Shown: piece by piece, positions 1 to 8,127 of the stretch | Position numbering within the stretch: the first letter of the stretch is position 1 | Layout of the letters: the number at the start of each line of letters is the position of its first letter | Assembly (NCBI GenBank): GCA_934090935.1 | Contig: CAKOKD010000002.1 | Coordinates: forward strand, 124,001 to 188,000 | DNA: 64,000 nt | Direction: 5' to 3' | Origin: an uncultured Bacilli bacterium | Lineage (GTDB): Bacteria > Bacillota_I > Bacilli_A > RF39 > UBA660 | The notes under the pieces: model-generated | Databases searched by the model: none | What the model was told of the DNA's origin: nothing | Seen by the model: only the letters and a program-made list of their open reading frames with translations | Position numbers and translations under genes: made by a program

Positions 1-2
1 AA

Positions 3-713
3 AGTGAATGGAATAAAATTCATACTGATAATGCACATGTAGGATATATGTATGGAACAGCAGGAAGTAGTACTTATGCAGCAACACATGCAAATACAAA
101 TAATTCAGCAATAAAAACATACATAGAAAATTGGTATAGTCAAAATTTTGACGAAACAGCTACATCAAAATTAGAAGATACAATATTTTGTAATGATCGA
201 AGTACAAAAGCATATGATGCGAATACTATAGGAGATAAATCTATGTCATCATATGGAGCATTAGGATATAGTAGTATTGCAACATTCTATAGAGCAGCAC
301 ATAGAGCATCTTGGTATTCATCAAGTCCAAATCCAAGTTTAGCTTGTCTTAATGACAATGATAAATTTACAGTAGATAGTAAAAACGGGAACGGAAAACT
401 TACTTATCCAGTCGGATTAATAACATTAGATGAAGTAGTCTTTGCAGGATTTAATACACATTATTCTAATGCAAATGATTACAAGGATCAAACAAATTAT
501 TTAAATACAGATACTTATTATTGGACTTTTTCTCCTGTTATAAAATACTATGATGCTGCTGCTGAAGTAGGACTTATTGCTGTTGGTGGTGTTAGCAGTC
601 TTACCTTCGTAGATTATAAGGGCGGTGTTCGTCCAGTTGTCTCTTTAAAATCAGGAACTATTGTAGAGCCAACTGGTGATGGAACATCAACTAATCCATA
701 TGTAGTAAAATAA
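3..713 (+). CDS. C-terminal part of a large secreted/surface protein (5' end outside window)
   Basis: The frame is open from the left edge, so this is the 3' part of a longer gene; the ATG at 48 is internal. The visible 236 residues are polar, rich in Asn, Ser, Thr and Tyr, with Cys near VGYMYGTAGSS, TIFCNDRS and SLACLND and a closing GVRPVVSLKSGTIVEPTGDG segment. That ending resembles the terminal domain of large extracellular proteins in uncultured Bacilli (DUF6273-like), which I recall only loosely. A U-tract terminator follows 15 bp after the stop. No enzymatic motif is seen. Most likely an extracytoplasmic module whose anchor (pilin-like or signal peptide) lies upstream of the window; function not assigned. 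Confidence 0.6.
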   Translation, partial: SEWNKIHTDNAHVGYMYGTAGSSTYAATHANTNNSAIKTYIENWYSQNFDETATSKLEDTIFCNDRSTKAYDANTIGDKSMSSYGALGYSSIATFYRAAHRASWYSSSPNPSLACLNDNDKFTVDSKNGNGKLTYPVGLITLDEVVFAGFNTHYSNANDYKDQTNYLNTDTYYWTFSPVIKYYDAAAEVGLIAVGGVSSLTFVDYKGGVRPVVSLKSGTIVEPTGDGTSTNPYVVK

Positions 714-727
714 AATTTAATAATTCT

Positions 728-755
728 AAGGATAACTTTGGCTATCCTTTTTTGT
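728..755 (+). terminator. Intrinsic terminator after the partial surface gene
   Basis: Arms AAGGATA (728-734) and TATCCTT (743-749) with an 8-nt loop, followed by a T-rich run. Confidence 0.85.
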
Positions 756-803
756 TTTACATTTTAGATTAATATTGATATATTTATATTAGGATAGTGA
801 GTT

Positions 804-1973
804 ATGAAAAAGAAAGTATTTATTATTTCCTCCATTGCTTTAGCAGTATTAATTATCTTTTCATTATTTTTGATATTAAATAAAAATAATAAAAAAGAAG
901 AGAAAACCGATATTGTTTCTACTATTATATTGGATATTAATCCAAGCATAAAATTGAATCTTGATAAAGAAGATATTGTTATTGATGCTATTGCTTTAAA
1001 TGAAGAAGCAAAAGAAATTGTTGAATATTTAAATGGCAAAGATATAAAAACAGCAATTGAAACCATAAATAGTAGATTAATTGAAAAAGAATTTATAAAA
1101 GATGATACAATTATTTTATTAAATGTTGAAGGCAAAGTTTCTTCTTCAGATGTATTAAATCTTATAAACGAAGATCTTAAAAGAAAGAACAAAGAAATAC
1201 AAATAATTGAAACTAAAGCAACTGAGTCTTCAAAACAAATAAGTGACGAATATAATATCTCAGTTAGTAAAGCAGCTTATATAGAAAGCATAATTGAAAA
1301 AAATCCTGAATTAAAAATTGAGGATTTAAAAGATAAAAGTATAACTGAAATTACAAATTTAAAAGATAACAAAAAAGAAGAAACAACTCAAACAACTACG
1401 GCAATAACAAATCCTACAGTGAAAACTACTAAGAAGACTACTATTAAAACAACAGTATCTATTCCAAGTAATCCAACAGATACAAGTGGTGTTTGGTGTA
1501 CATATAATAAGAATAAACCAGCAACATCTAAATTTGATTATCCTGCTGATATTGGACCTACTAAAGCAAAGGAATACGCTATGGCGGCCATTAACGCTAG
1601 TTCATTAGGCATTAAAGGAACTTCGCTTTCTCGTGTTGATGATAAACGTAGTTCATATTGTCTTTCATATAAATTTATGGGTTATAACGATGATAATAAA
1701 TATTATGTTACTATTGACTCTGTTACAGGTAGTGTCATTGAAAAAAGTGTAGTTCCAATGGATAAACCTAAGATTACTGAAGAAGAAGCTAAAACTATAG
1801 GTATAAATAGATTTGGAATTGATCCTAATGTTTGTGATTTTGTTCAAGCATATCTTGATATGAACAATGGAAAACTTAGATACACTTTTGCAGCTCGATG
1901 CTCAGGTACTCAATATGATTTAGAAATAGATGCTATTACAGGAGCAGTTTCAAAGGAAAGGACTTGGACTTAG
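804..1973 (+). CDS. RsgI-like membrane protein with C-terminal PepSY-like repeats
   Basis: 389-aa type-II membrane protein: three or four cytoplasmic residues, TM helix about 5-24, then an extracytoplasmic part. Residues about 38-135 (TIILDINPSIKLNL..., VIDAIALNEEAKEI) match the periplasmic domain of RsgI-family anti-sigma factors; in that family the Asn-Pro bond of the NPS motif is an autoproteolysis site (family knowledge). A Thr-rich linker (about 190-225) follows, then two PepSY-like units (about 245-389), each ending in an ITGAVSKE / VTGSVIEK type turn, with several Cys residues. The cytoplasmic sigma-binding domain of RsgI is absent and no sigma gene is adjacent, so it cannot act as a classical anti-sigma factor. 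It may sense or modulate surface proteolysis. Single gene closed by a shared terminator at 2024-2046. Confidence 0.6.
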   Translation: MKKKVFIISSIALAVLIIFSLFLILNKNNKKEEKTDIVSTIILDINPSIKLNLDKEDIVIDAIALNEEAKEIVEYLNGKDIKTAIETINSRLIEKEFIKDDTIILLNVEGKVSSSDVLNLINEDLKRKNKEIQIIETKATESSKQISDEYNISVSKAAYIESIIEKNPELKIEDLKDKSITEITNLKDNKKEETTQTTTAITNPTVKTTKKTTIKTTVSIPSNPTDTSGVWCTYNKNKPATSKFDYPADIGPTKAKEYAMAAINASSLGIKGTSLSRVDDKRSSYCLSYKFMGYNDDNKYYVTIDSVTGSVIEKSVVPMDKPKITEEEAKTIGINRFGIDPNVCDFVQAYLDMNNGKLRYTFAARCSGTQYDLEIDAITGAVSKERTWT

Positions 1974-2023
1974 TTGTTATATTTAAAGAGTCTCAAGTGC
2001 TATAAAAAATTATAACAGTAGAA

Positions 2024-2046
2024 AAGCGGGCTAAAATAGTCCGCTT
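2024..2046. terminator. Bidirectional terminator between the RsgI-like gene and fhs
   Basis: Stem AAGCGGGCTA / TAGTCCGCTT (10 bp, one G-T) with an AAA loop. T-rich on the plus side (TTATTTTT) and on the minus side (TTTCT). The fhs stop codon lies inside the stem, serving two convergent genes. Confidence 0.8.
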
Positions 2047-3656
2047 ATTTTTAAATTATCATCAATTTTCATGCTCATTGCATTTGGATGTTTAGGAAGA
2101 CCAGGCATATCAATAATACTTCCTAGAAAACAAACAATAAATCCAGCACCACTTTTTAATTCCAATTTTTGTACTGTTACATCATAATCAGTTGGATTTC
2201 CAAGTTTTTTAGGATCATCACTAAAAGAATATTGGGTTTTAGCTATGCATATTGGTAAGCCGTTAAATCCTAAATTTTCTATACTTTTTATATTTGCAAG
2301 TGCTTCATCCGTATAAATAACATTTTTTGCGTGATAAATATTCTTACAAATAATCTCAATTTTATTTTGAATAGAATCATTTAAATCATATAAAAATTTA
2401 AAAGATGATGGATTTTTAGTTAATTCAATTATTTTTTTAGCAACTTCTATTGCACCAGAACTTCCATCTTTATAAGCATCGCTTATTTCAAAAGGAATAT
2501 CTTTTTTCAAAACAAATTCCTTTACGATATCAATTTCTTCTAAAGTATCAGTATCAAAATGATTTAAAACGACAAGAATATTATTTGTAAACTTTTTTAA
2601 ATTATCAATATGAGCTTCAAGATTGCATAAGCCTGCATTTAAAAATTTATGATCTTGAGTAAGAATATTCTTTTCTTCACAATAGCCATTATGTTTTAAA
2701 GCTTTTATTGTACAATTTAATATAACTAAATCAGGTTTTAATCCTAAACGACACTTTATATCAAAAAACTTTTCAGCACCTAAATCTGATCCAAAACCAG
2801 CCTCAGTAATAACATAGTCACATAATGAAAGAGCAGTGTTAGTTGCAATATATGAATTACTTCCATGAGCAATATTTGCAAAAGGGCCACCATGAATAAT
2901 TACTGGATTGTTTTCAAGAGATTGAACTAGATTAGGTTTCATTGCATCTTTTAAAAGAATCATCATGCTATCAGTCACCTTTAAATCTCGAGCAAAAATA
3001 GGTGTATTATTGTAGGTGTAACCGATCAAAATAGAATCAAGACGTTTTCTTAAATCAGCCATATCTTTGGCTAAACATAGTATTGCCATAATTTCACTTG
3101 CAGCTGTAATGCAAAAATGTTCTTTACGCGTATCTAAGGATATCCTTCTTAAAGCACGATCATTCATATCAAGAGTTCTATGAAAGCAAATAGAGTTTGG
3201 ATCAATTTCAAGTTCATTACCATGATATATGTGATTGTCAATAAGTGCACATAATAAATTGTTACAAGATGTTATTGCATGCATATCACCTGTAAAGTGT
3301 AAGTTTATATCATCCATAGGAACAACTTGAGATTTTCCGCCTCCAGTAGCGCCACCTTTCATTCCAAATGTCGGACCTAAAGATGGTTCTCTTAAAACAG
3401 CAATACTATTTTTACCGATTTTTCTTAAAGCATCATTTATTCCAATTGCTAAAGTAGTTTTTCCTTCACCATACGGAGTAGGATGTATCGATGTTACCAG
3501 AATTAGTTTACCATTATGTGTTTTATCTATTTTTTCATAATCAATTTTTGCTTTATAATTTCCATAATTTTCAATTTTATCTTCAATACCAATAGACTTC
3601 GCAACATCTTTAATTAACTTCATTTTACATGAAGAAGCTATTTCGATATCCGTCAT
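2031..3656 (-). CDS. fhs: Formate--tetrahydrofolate ligase
   Basis: 541-aa enzyme that makes 10-formyl-THF from formate, ATP and THF, feeding purine and fMet-tRNA synthesis. The N-terminal half has the ATP-binding loop PTPYGEGKTT and the family segments REPSLGPTFGMKGGATGGGKSQV and FTGDMHAITSCNNLL (split here: TGDMHAI). Length matches the usual 540-560 aa. I take ATG at 3656 as the start because AGAGGTGAT (3661-3669) sits 6 nt upstream; a GTG at 3665 overlaps that ribosome-binding site. It is a single minus-strand gene, divergent from the NUDIX operon. No other one-carbon genes are adjacent. Catalytic motifs look intact. Confidence 0.97.
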   Translation of the reverse strand: MTDIEIASSCKMKLIKDVAKSIGIEDKIENYGNYKAKIDYEKIDKTHNGKLILVTSIHPTPYGEGKTTLAIGINDALRKIGKNSIAVLREPSLGPTFGMKGGATGGGKSQVVPMDDINLHFTGDMHAITSCNNLLCALIDNHIYHGNELEIDPNSICFHRTLDMNDRALRRISLDTRKEHFCITAASEIMAILCLAKDMADLRKRLDSILIGYTYNNTPIFARDLKVTDSMMILLKDAMKPNLVQSLENNPVIIHGGPFANIAHGSNSYIATNTALSLCDYVITEAGFGSDLGAEKFFDIKCRLGLKPDLVILNCTIKALKHNGYCEEKNILTQDHKFLNAGLCNLEAHIDNLKKFTNNILVVLNHFDTDTLEEIDIVKEFVLKKDIPFEISDAYKDGSSGAIEVAKKIIELTKNPSSFKFLYDLNDSIQNKIEIICKNIYHAKNVIYTDEALANIKSIENLGFNGLPICIAKTQYSFSDDPKKLGNPTDYDVTVQKLELKSGAGFIVCFLGSIIDMPGLPKHPNAMSMKIDDNLKISGLF

Positions 3657-3792
3657 ATGTATCACCTCTAAGATTAATTATAGCATATATAAAGGAAGAT
3701 ATTTTGTATTCGACACAAATGGATAATAATTGCTAATTTAATAAAATATGGTAAAATAAAATTTAAGAAGAAAAGTTTTAAGGAGAAGTAGT

Positions 3793-4254
3793 ATGAAAGA
3801 AAGAGTTGCACATTTAAATTCTACTGTATGTTATTTAAGAAAGGACGATTCTGTTCTAATGATTAGATTTTCCAAAAAATGGGGACAAGTTTTTGCGCCA
3901 CCTGGAGGAAAATTTGAAACCGGAGAAACTCCTTTAGATTGTATTATAAGAGAATTTAAAGAAGAAACAGGATTAACTTTGATAAACCCAAAACTTCAAG
4001 GTATATCATACTGGAAAGATACTGCAGAAGGAATTATCTTTGTATATATTGCTGAAAATTTTGAAGGTACTTTGGATGAAACATCAGAAGAAGGAATACT
4101 AGAGTGGGTAAAGATAGATGATCTATTATCAATAAAGCAATTTGATCAAAACAAAAAATTTACTCCTTATTTATTCAAAGATAAACTATTTGAAGGTAAA
4201 TTTTTGCTTGATGATAAGTGTAAAGTAGTTAGTTATGAAATAAGAAATATGTAG
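3793..4254 (+). CDS. NUDIX hydrolase (MutT / 8-oxo-dGTP diphosphatase type)
   Basis: 153-aa cytosolic NUDIX protein. The full Nudix box GGKFETGETPLDCIIREFKE followed by ETGL is present (about residues 38-60), giving the metal-binding REFKEE core. The fold start (STVCYLRKDDSVLMIRFSK) resembles bacterial MutT-like 8-oxo-dGTPases of Bacillota, but the substrate cannot be read from sequence. The start follows AAGGAGAAG. It is first of five tightly packed genes (gap of 8 bp to the MazG-like gene), a context pointing to nucleotide-pool cleaning or control. Confidence 0.9.
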   Translation: MKERVAHLNSTVCYLRKDDSVLMIRFSKKWGQVFAPPGGKFETGETPLDCIIREFKEETGLTLINPKLQGISYWKDTAEGIIFVYIAENFEGTLDETSEEGILEWVKIDDLLSIKQFDQNKKFTPYLFKDKLFEGKFLLDDKCKVVSYEIRNM

Positions 4255-4262
4255 GTGATTAA

Positions 4263-4559
4263 ATGAAAATAACAGATTTACAAAATTTTATTAAAGAAAG
4301 AGATTATAAACCTGAATTAAAAGAAAAATATTTTATGAAACTTGTAGAGGAAGTCGGAGAATTAGCTGAAGTTATTAGAAAGGATAAGAGAATGATTTAT
4401 AATGAAATCAAAGATTCAATAGAAGAAGAACTTTATGATGTCCTTTACTATGTTTGTGCTTTGGTAAATTGTTATGATATCGATTTAGAAGAATGTCATA
4501 AATTAAAGTCAGAATTAAATCAAAGAAAGTGGTATGCAAATGAAAACAATAATGGTTGA
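4263..4559 (+). CDS. MazG-like nucleotide pyrophosphohydrolase
   Basis: 98-aa all-alpha NTP-PPase. The EEVGELAE motif (about 30-37) and downstream EEELYDVLYYV (about 58-68) supply the acidic Mg-binding ExxE...ExxD residues of the MazG / iMazG superfamily. The single domain and short length fit house-cleaning dNTP pyrophosphatases rather than two-domain MazG. An RBS-like AGGTGATTAA precedes the ATG. It overlaps the next gene by 20 bp, implying translational coupling with a deoxyribonucleotidase; together they could convert dNTPs to dNMPs and then to deoxynucleosides. Confidence 0.85.
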   Translation: MKITDLQNFIKERDYKPELKEKYFMKLVEEVGELAEVIRKDKRMIYNEIKDSIEEELYDVLYYVCALVNCYDIDLEECHKLKSELNQRKWYANENNNG

Positions 4560-5106
4560 TATGGACGACGTTTTAACAAACACCAATTTTTCTAAAATAC
4601 TAGAAAACTACCTTGGATATAAACCGGATTATGATAATATAAAAAATTATTATATACAAGATATATTAGGAGATAAAAAAGATGACTTTTTTAATAAGTT
4701 TAAGGATATGAATTTATATGAAAACGCCGCTTTATTTCAAGACTGCTATGATGTATTAAAACATCTTAGTGAAAGATATAAAATTTATATATGCACAGAT
4801 TATATATGGCGAGAAATCATAGAATATGCTGGAAATAATTTAAAAAACAAATATAACTTTTTGTATAAAGTATTGGATTTCATACCACCTCAAAACTATG
4901 TTTTTACCGCTGATAAATCTATTATTAACTGTGATATTAAAATAGATGACAAAATAAAAAATATAGAAGGTGCTAAAACAAAATTATTATTTACAGCATG
5001 GCATAATAAAGAATTAACTGATGAAGATTTAAAATTAGAAAATATTATAAGAGTTAATAATTGGAAAGAAATAGAAGAGATATTATTGAGCGATTGTAAA
5101 GATTAA
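4540..5106 (+). CDS. 5'(3')-deoxyribonucleotidase-like HAD phosphatase
   Basis: 188-aa HAD-family phosphatase. Motif I is VDMDDVLTN near the N-terminus (nucleophile and acid/base Asp); CTDY (about 88) fits motif II; IKIDDKIKNIEGAKTKLLFT carries the late acidic motif IV. Matches the 5'-nucleotidase, deoxy (C) type family that dephosphorylates (deoxy)nucleoside monophosphates. ATG at 4540 gives MKTIMVDMDD; an in-frame ATG lies at 4534 and neither has a strong RBS, so translation is probably coupled to the MazG-like gene it overlaps. Substrate unproven. Confidence 0.85.
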   Translation: MKTIMVDMDDVLTNTNFSKILENYLGYKPDYDNIKNYYIQDILGDKKDDFFNKFKDMNLYENAALFQDCYDVLKHLSERYKIYICTDYIWREIIEYAGNNLKNKYNFLYKVLDFIPPQNYVFTADKSIINCDIKIDDKIKNIEGAKTKLLFTAWHNKELTDEDLKLENIIRVNNWKEIEEILLSDCKD

Positions 5107-5132
5107 TAATTTATTATATGAAGGAAGCAATT

Positions 5133-5774
5133 ATGGAAAGAAAATACACGATTGAATTTTATAATCATACAAAAAAAGATTTTGAAGATATTTGGAATAT
5201 AGAATATGATTATTTAGAACCAGATACGATAGCAAGTGTAGAACAAATAATGCTATGGGATAGTAAAAATAAAGATATTAATATTTATGTAAGAGACGTA
5301 ATTTCTAATTGCATTGTTGGAGAAGTGACTTTATTACCCTTAACAGATAAACAATTTACAAGTTTTATGAAAAATGAGTTGTCTGATACCGAATTAAACT
5401 ATGAAACTTTAGAATCCTATAAAGATAATAACGCATATAATCTTTTGGTTTCTGTCGTTGCAATCGATAAAAGGTACAGAGGTGATAAATTAGTTTTAGA
5501 TTATCTATTAAAAGGCATGAATGAAAAAATTAATGATTTAATAAATAGAGGAATAAGTTTTAAGAATATGTGTGCTGAAGGCCAAACAAAAGATGGACAA
5601 GAGTTTATAAAAAATTTTTTAGATTTAAAAGAAAAAGGAATAACAAAAGAGAATTATAAATTATATTCTTTTGATGATGAAAAAGAGTTTTTGAAGTGGT
5701 TTGAAAAATTTCCAAAATATATAGAAGAATATGATAGAAAAATAAATAATAGAGGTGTTTTATGTATTCAATAG
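5133..5774 (+). CDS. GNAT-fold acetyltransferase-like protein
   Basis: 213-aa cytosolic protein. The core YNLLVSVVAIDKRYRGDKLVLDYLLKGM (split: SVVAIDKRYRGDKL) has the shape of GNAT motif A: a beta strand, then R/G-x-x-G-like pyrophosphate loop and helix. The loop is degenerate (RYRGDKL rather than Q/RxxGxG/A). ATG 5133 is preferred because AAGGA (5121-5125) lies 7 nt upstream; an earlier ATG at 5118 has none. It overlaps the downstream gene by 13 bp. The substrate is unknown; its place beside nucleotide hydrolases may be operonic convenience. Confidence 0.55.
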   Translation: MERKYTIEFYNHTKKDFEDIWNIEYDYLEPDTIASVEQIMLWDSKNKDINIYVRDVISNCIVGEVTLLPLTDKQFTSFMKNELSDTELNYETLESYKDNNAYNLLVSVVAIDKRYRGDKLVLDYLLKGMNEKINDLINRGISFKNMCAEGQTKDGQEFIKNFLDLKEKGITKENYKLYSFDDEKEFLKWFEKFPKYIEEYDRKINNRGVLCIQ

Positions 5775-6781
5775 AAGAACTAGCAAAATATATATCGTTA
5801 GAAAGTATTCCATCTTCATGGACTAATTGTTTTGAAGATATTAAAAAACAATACAATTCTAATTGGTTGGATAATTATGATTTTGACTTTATATTAACAT
5901 ATTATGAATTTGATGATAGTTTCAAAGAAAGATTTTATGAAGAAATAAATGTATTAAAACAAGATGATAAGTTAAATTTAGTTTGTTTTATAATGTATTA
6001 TATTCTATTTTTTGCTGACAAAAGTAATTATTACAACATATGGTCATGGAGGTCAACTAATAAGGTTTTTAAAAACAATGGTAGTTATATGATTCCTGTT
6101 GTATCTTTGTTATGTGGGTATGAATTTCATCTTAAAGCTATTAAAATCCGAAACTTTGACCCAAAACAAATAGGATTACAGAAATATAATATTAGGTTAA
6201 CTTGTACAAATGATAGAATTAATTATAGACTTGATGGAATAAGATTCAGTCAAATGATTTGGGGATCATTCTTCATGAAAGGCTCTTTAATCCAAATTGG
6301 AAGGTTACAATATGAAGTTGGAGTTAATAATTTTACTAAATTAGACAAATACTTTGATGAAAAGTATCAATACATTTATATTCACATACCTAAAGGTAAG
6401 GATTTAAGCGAAAAAGATGTTGATGAATCCATTTGCTTAGTTCAAGAATATATTGAAAAATATTATCCAGAATTAAAAAACGAGAAATTAGCTTATTACA
6501 CACAATCATGGTTATTAAGTCCAGAAGTTAAAGAAATATTACCAGCCAGTAGTAATATATTAAAATTTCAAAATAGATTTAATATTATAGAATACGAAGA
6601 AAATGATTATGATTTCTTAAATTTTGTATTCAATAGTGGCATCGAAAAAGTTGATTATATTGATTTACCGGAAACAACAACTTTACAAAGAAAATTGAAA
6701 GCAAAACTACTAAACGGAGACAAATTACATTTAGGATTAGGTATTTTAAAAACTTCAGAGATTTCTTCTAAAAAAAATTAA
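5762..6781 (+). CDS. Acyltransferase-domain protein (NAT_N/GNAT_C type)
   Basis: 339-aa protein whose C-terminal half matches the GNAT-like acyltransferase domain formerly DUF5596: YIYIHIPKGKDLSEKDVDES (about 200-220), a helix ending YYPELKNEKL, then YYTQSWLLSPEVKEILP and SSNILKFQNRFNI. The N-terminal half is helical, as in the NAT_N partner domain (EEINVLKQDDKLNLVCFIMYYI). Family members are common in Bacillota and phages, with no established substrate that I know. Last gene of the five-gene unit, overlapping the previous gene by 13 bp. Assignment rests on recalled motif spacing. Confidence 0.6.
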   Translation: MYSIEELAKYISLESIPSSWTNCFEDIKKQYNSNWLDNYDFDFILTYYEFDDSFKERFYEEINVLKQDDKLNLVCFIMYYILFFADKSNYYNIWSWRSTNKVFKNNGSYMIPVVSLLCGYEFHLKAIKIRNFDPKQIGLQKYNIRLTCTNDRINYRLDGIRFSQMIWGSFFMKGSLIQIGRLQYEVGVNNFTKLDKYFDEKYQYIYIHIPKGKDLSEKDVDESICLVQEYIEKYYPELKNEKLAYYTQSWLLSPEVKEILPASSNILKFQNRFNIIEYEENDYDFLNFVFNSGIEKVDYIDLPETTTLQRKLKAKLLNGDKLHLGLGILKTSEISSKKN

Positions 6782-6793
6782 GATTGGATTTTC

Positions 6794-6822
6794 TTGCAAA
6801 ATAAAAACATATGTAGTAATAT
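6794..6822 (+). promoter_or_regulatory. Sigma-A promoter for the 6829-6939 RNA
   Basis: TTGCAA (6794-6799), 17-nt spacer, TAATAT (6817-6822). It lies just after the acyltransferase stop and no long gene follows on this strand. Confidence 0.7.
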
Positions 6823-6828
6823 GTATGT

Positions 6829-6939
6829 AGAGATGCAATATTGCATACAATAAAAAAGGGAACATTCAGTATGGCTAAGTTGAATGTCTACCCGAAAAAA
6901 TATTGTAGACACTTATCTTTGCAGATGAGTGTCGTTTTT
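6829..6939 (+). ncRNA. Unassigned small RNA (about 110 nt), possibly encoding a 26-aa peptide
   Basis: The 314-bp gap between 6781 and 7096 holds a complete transcription unit. After the promoter come a 14-bp palindrome (6833-6846); nested stems TACAATA/TATTGTA (6846-6852 with 6901-6907), GGG/CCC (6858-6860 with 6891-6893) and CATTCA/TGAATG (6863-6868 with 6881-6886); then a strong terminator GACACTTATC/GATGAGTGTC (6908-6917 with 6924-6933) and T5. The RNA also contains an ORF at 6871-6951 (MAKLNVYPKKYC..., 26 codons) with GGG 10 nt upstream, but it reads through the terminator hairpin. I do not recognise a known riboswitch or sRNA family. It could be a small regulatory RNA, an orphan leader, or a peptide gene. 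Confidence 0.55.
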
Positions 6940-7032
6940 ATTTATAGGTGATACTACTTCAAAGTGATGAAGAGAAAATGATTATAATTATACATCTCTT
7001 CCATATTTCTTTTTTTCTGTAAATTTGAATAC

Positions 7033-7067
7033 AAAAAAACTTGTTTTTATGTCCAAGTAACAAGTTT
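7033..7067 (-). terminator. Terminator of the UDG-like gene
   Basis: On the minus strand AAACTTGT and ACAAGTTT pair across a 15-nt loop, followed by a T run. It lies 29 bp past the stop. Confidence 0.75.
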
Positions 7068-7095
7068 CATATCACAATATGCAAGTAATTTTTTT

Positions 7096-7818
7096 TTAAT
7101 TTTTTTGAAAATATTCATCAACTTTACACAATAAATTTTTCTTATTTTTCTCAAATTGATTCTTCCTGTGACCATTCGCACCTGATGGATGTGGAAAACC
7201 TAACAGACATTGTTCTTCTTTTATTAAGCCATCTTTTATCATTTGTTCTAATACTTCTTCTACAGCTTTACCTAATGGAATAATTAATGCGTTAGGCAAT
7301 TTTTCCACTTCTTTATAAAAATATTTTTTTACGTAAGAATATAATGTTTCATTATCCATTATTTTAGGGTTGGATCCAGTATAATTTTTATTATTTATAA
7401 ATACTGGATAAGGAATAATTGAAGTTGTATGAAGTAAATAATCATTATCTTCAAATAATTCTGAACAAGATCCAATTCCTAATTTTTTATCTATATTTAT
7501 TTCATTCATCATATCAATTAAATTTTTTTTCATGCTACCTGCAAATCTAGAATTTCTTTTACATTCTTTTTTTATTTGCTCTGGTGCTAAATTATTTATT
7601 AAACCATTGTGAGCAGTTTCATATGCTATACATGTTTGAGTCCATCCTGGAGTTATGCCAACTATAAATATTTTCGCTTGTTCATTAATTATCTCGTTAT
7701 GTGGTGCATAATAAATTTTTATATTATTTTCACCATATAATTTAAATTTATCATTCAATATATCTTTTTTATTAAAACTCGTTAATTCTTTTATTAGCTT
7801 ATAATATTTATCGAACAT
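7096..7818 (-). CDS. Uracil-DNA glycosylase superfamily-like protein
   Basis: 240-aa protein with UDG-fold landmarks: a strand plus FIVGITPGWTQ near residue 55 (motif A position, GxxPG) and LLGFPHPSGANGHRKNQF near residue 205 (motif B position, HPS). It does not match family 1 Ung (no GQDPYH), so it belongs among the divergent UDG-like proteins; activity on uracil cannot be claimed. The start at 7818 is chosen because AGAGGTG lies just upstream, whereas a longer frame from 7854 has no RBS. It is a single minus-strand gene with its own terminator. Confidence 0.7.
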   Translation of the reverse strand: MFDKYYKLIKELTSFNKKDILNDKFKLYGENNIKIYYAPHNEIINEQAKIFIVGITPGWTQTCIAYETAHNGLINNLAPEQIKKECKRNSRFAGSMKKNLIDMMNEINIDKKLGIGSCSELFEDNDYLLHTTSIIPYPVFINNKNYTGSNPKIMDNETLYSYVKKYFYKEVEKLPNALIIPLGKAVEEVLEQMIKDGLIKEEQCLLGFPHPSGANGHRKNQFEKNKKNLLCKVDEYFQKN

Positions 7819-7882
7819 ATAAAACACCTCTATAAAACTATTTACTTGTAGCAATTTTTAATATCATTTATCATCATTATTA

Positions 7883-7920
7883 AAGAAAAAAGTTCATAGT
7901 ACCCAAGTATTACGAACTTT
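7883..7920 (-). terminator. Terminator downstream of tRNA-His
   Basis: Minus-strand arms AAAGTTC and GAACTTT (7914-7920 with 7889-7895) followed by T5 (7888 to 7883). It lies 40 bp past the tRNA 3' end. Confidence 0.75.
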
Positions 7921-7959
7921 TACTTATTTAACACACAAATGTGCGTGTAAATTTTTCAA

Positions 7960-8036
7960 TGGGGCGAAATGTGGGAATCGAACCCACGCATACCGGAGCC
8001 ACAATCCGGCGTGTTAACCACTTCACCAATTTCGCC
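7960..8036 (-). tRNA. tRNA-His (anticodon GTG)
   Basis: 77-nt cloverleaf on the minus strand. The acceptor stem GCGAAAT/ATTTCGC is preceded by the His-specific extra G-1 (8036), which faces C73. The D arm contains GTGAAGTGGTTAACAC, the anticodon loop reads TTGTGGC with GTG, and the T arm is GTGGGTTCGATTCCCAC. The CCA end is encoded (7960-7962). It is a solitary tRNA with its own downstream terminator, divergent from holA. Confidence 0.97.
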
Positions 8037-8127
8037 ATTGACATACTTAATTTTATCAAATAATTTTATGTATTGCAAGTCCTTTATTATATTAATTTTA
8101 AATGATATAATTTTAAAGGTGGATCAT

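Noticed and set aside
764..1192. Antisense ORFs over real genes (for example 764-1192, 8202-8495, 33624-34058 and 38561-39034 on the minus strand)
   Set aside because: They mirror strongly supported genes, have no RBS and show low-complexity Ser/Ile/Phe-rich translation typical of shadows.
3793..6781. Prophage segment
   Set aside because: NUDIX, MazG and nucleotidase genes occur in phages, but no structural, integrase or lysis genes are present and the flanks are ordinary.
6846..6933. Purine riboswitch
   Set aside because: TATGG and TCTACC pieces are present, but there is no P1-P2-P3 junction and no downstream gene on the strand.
7969..8127. 53-codon N-terminal extension of holA
   Set aside because: It reads through the antisense strand of tRNA-His; a good RBS and ATG are at 8115-8130.
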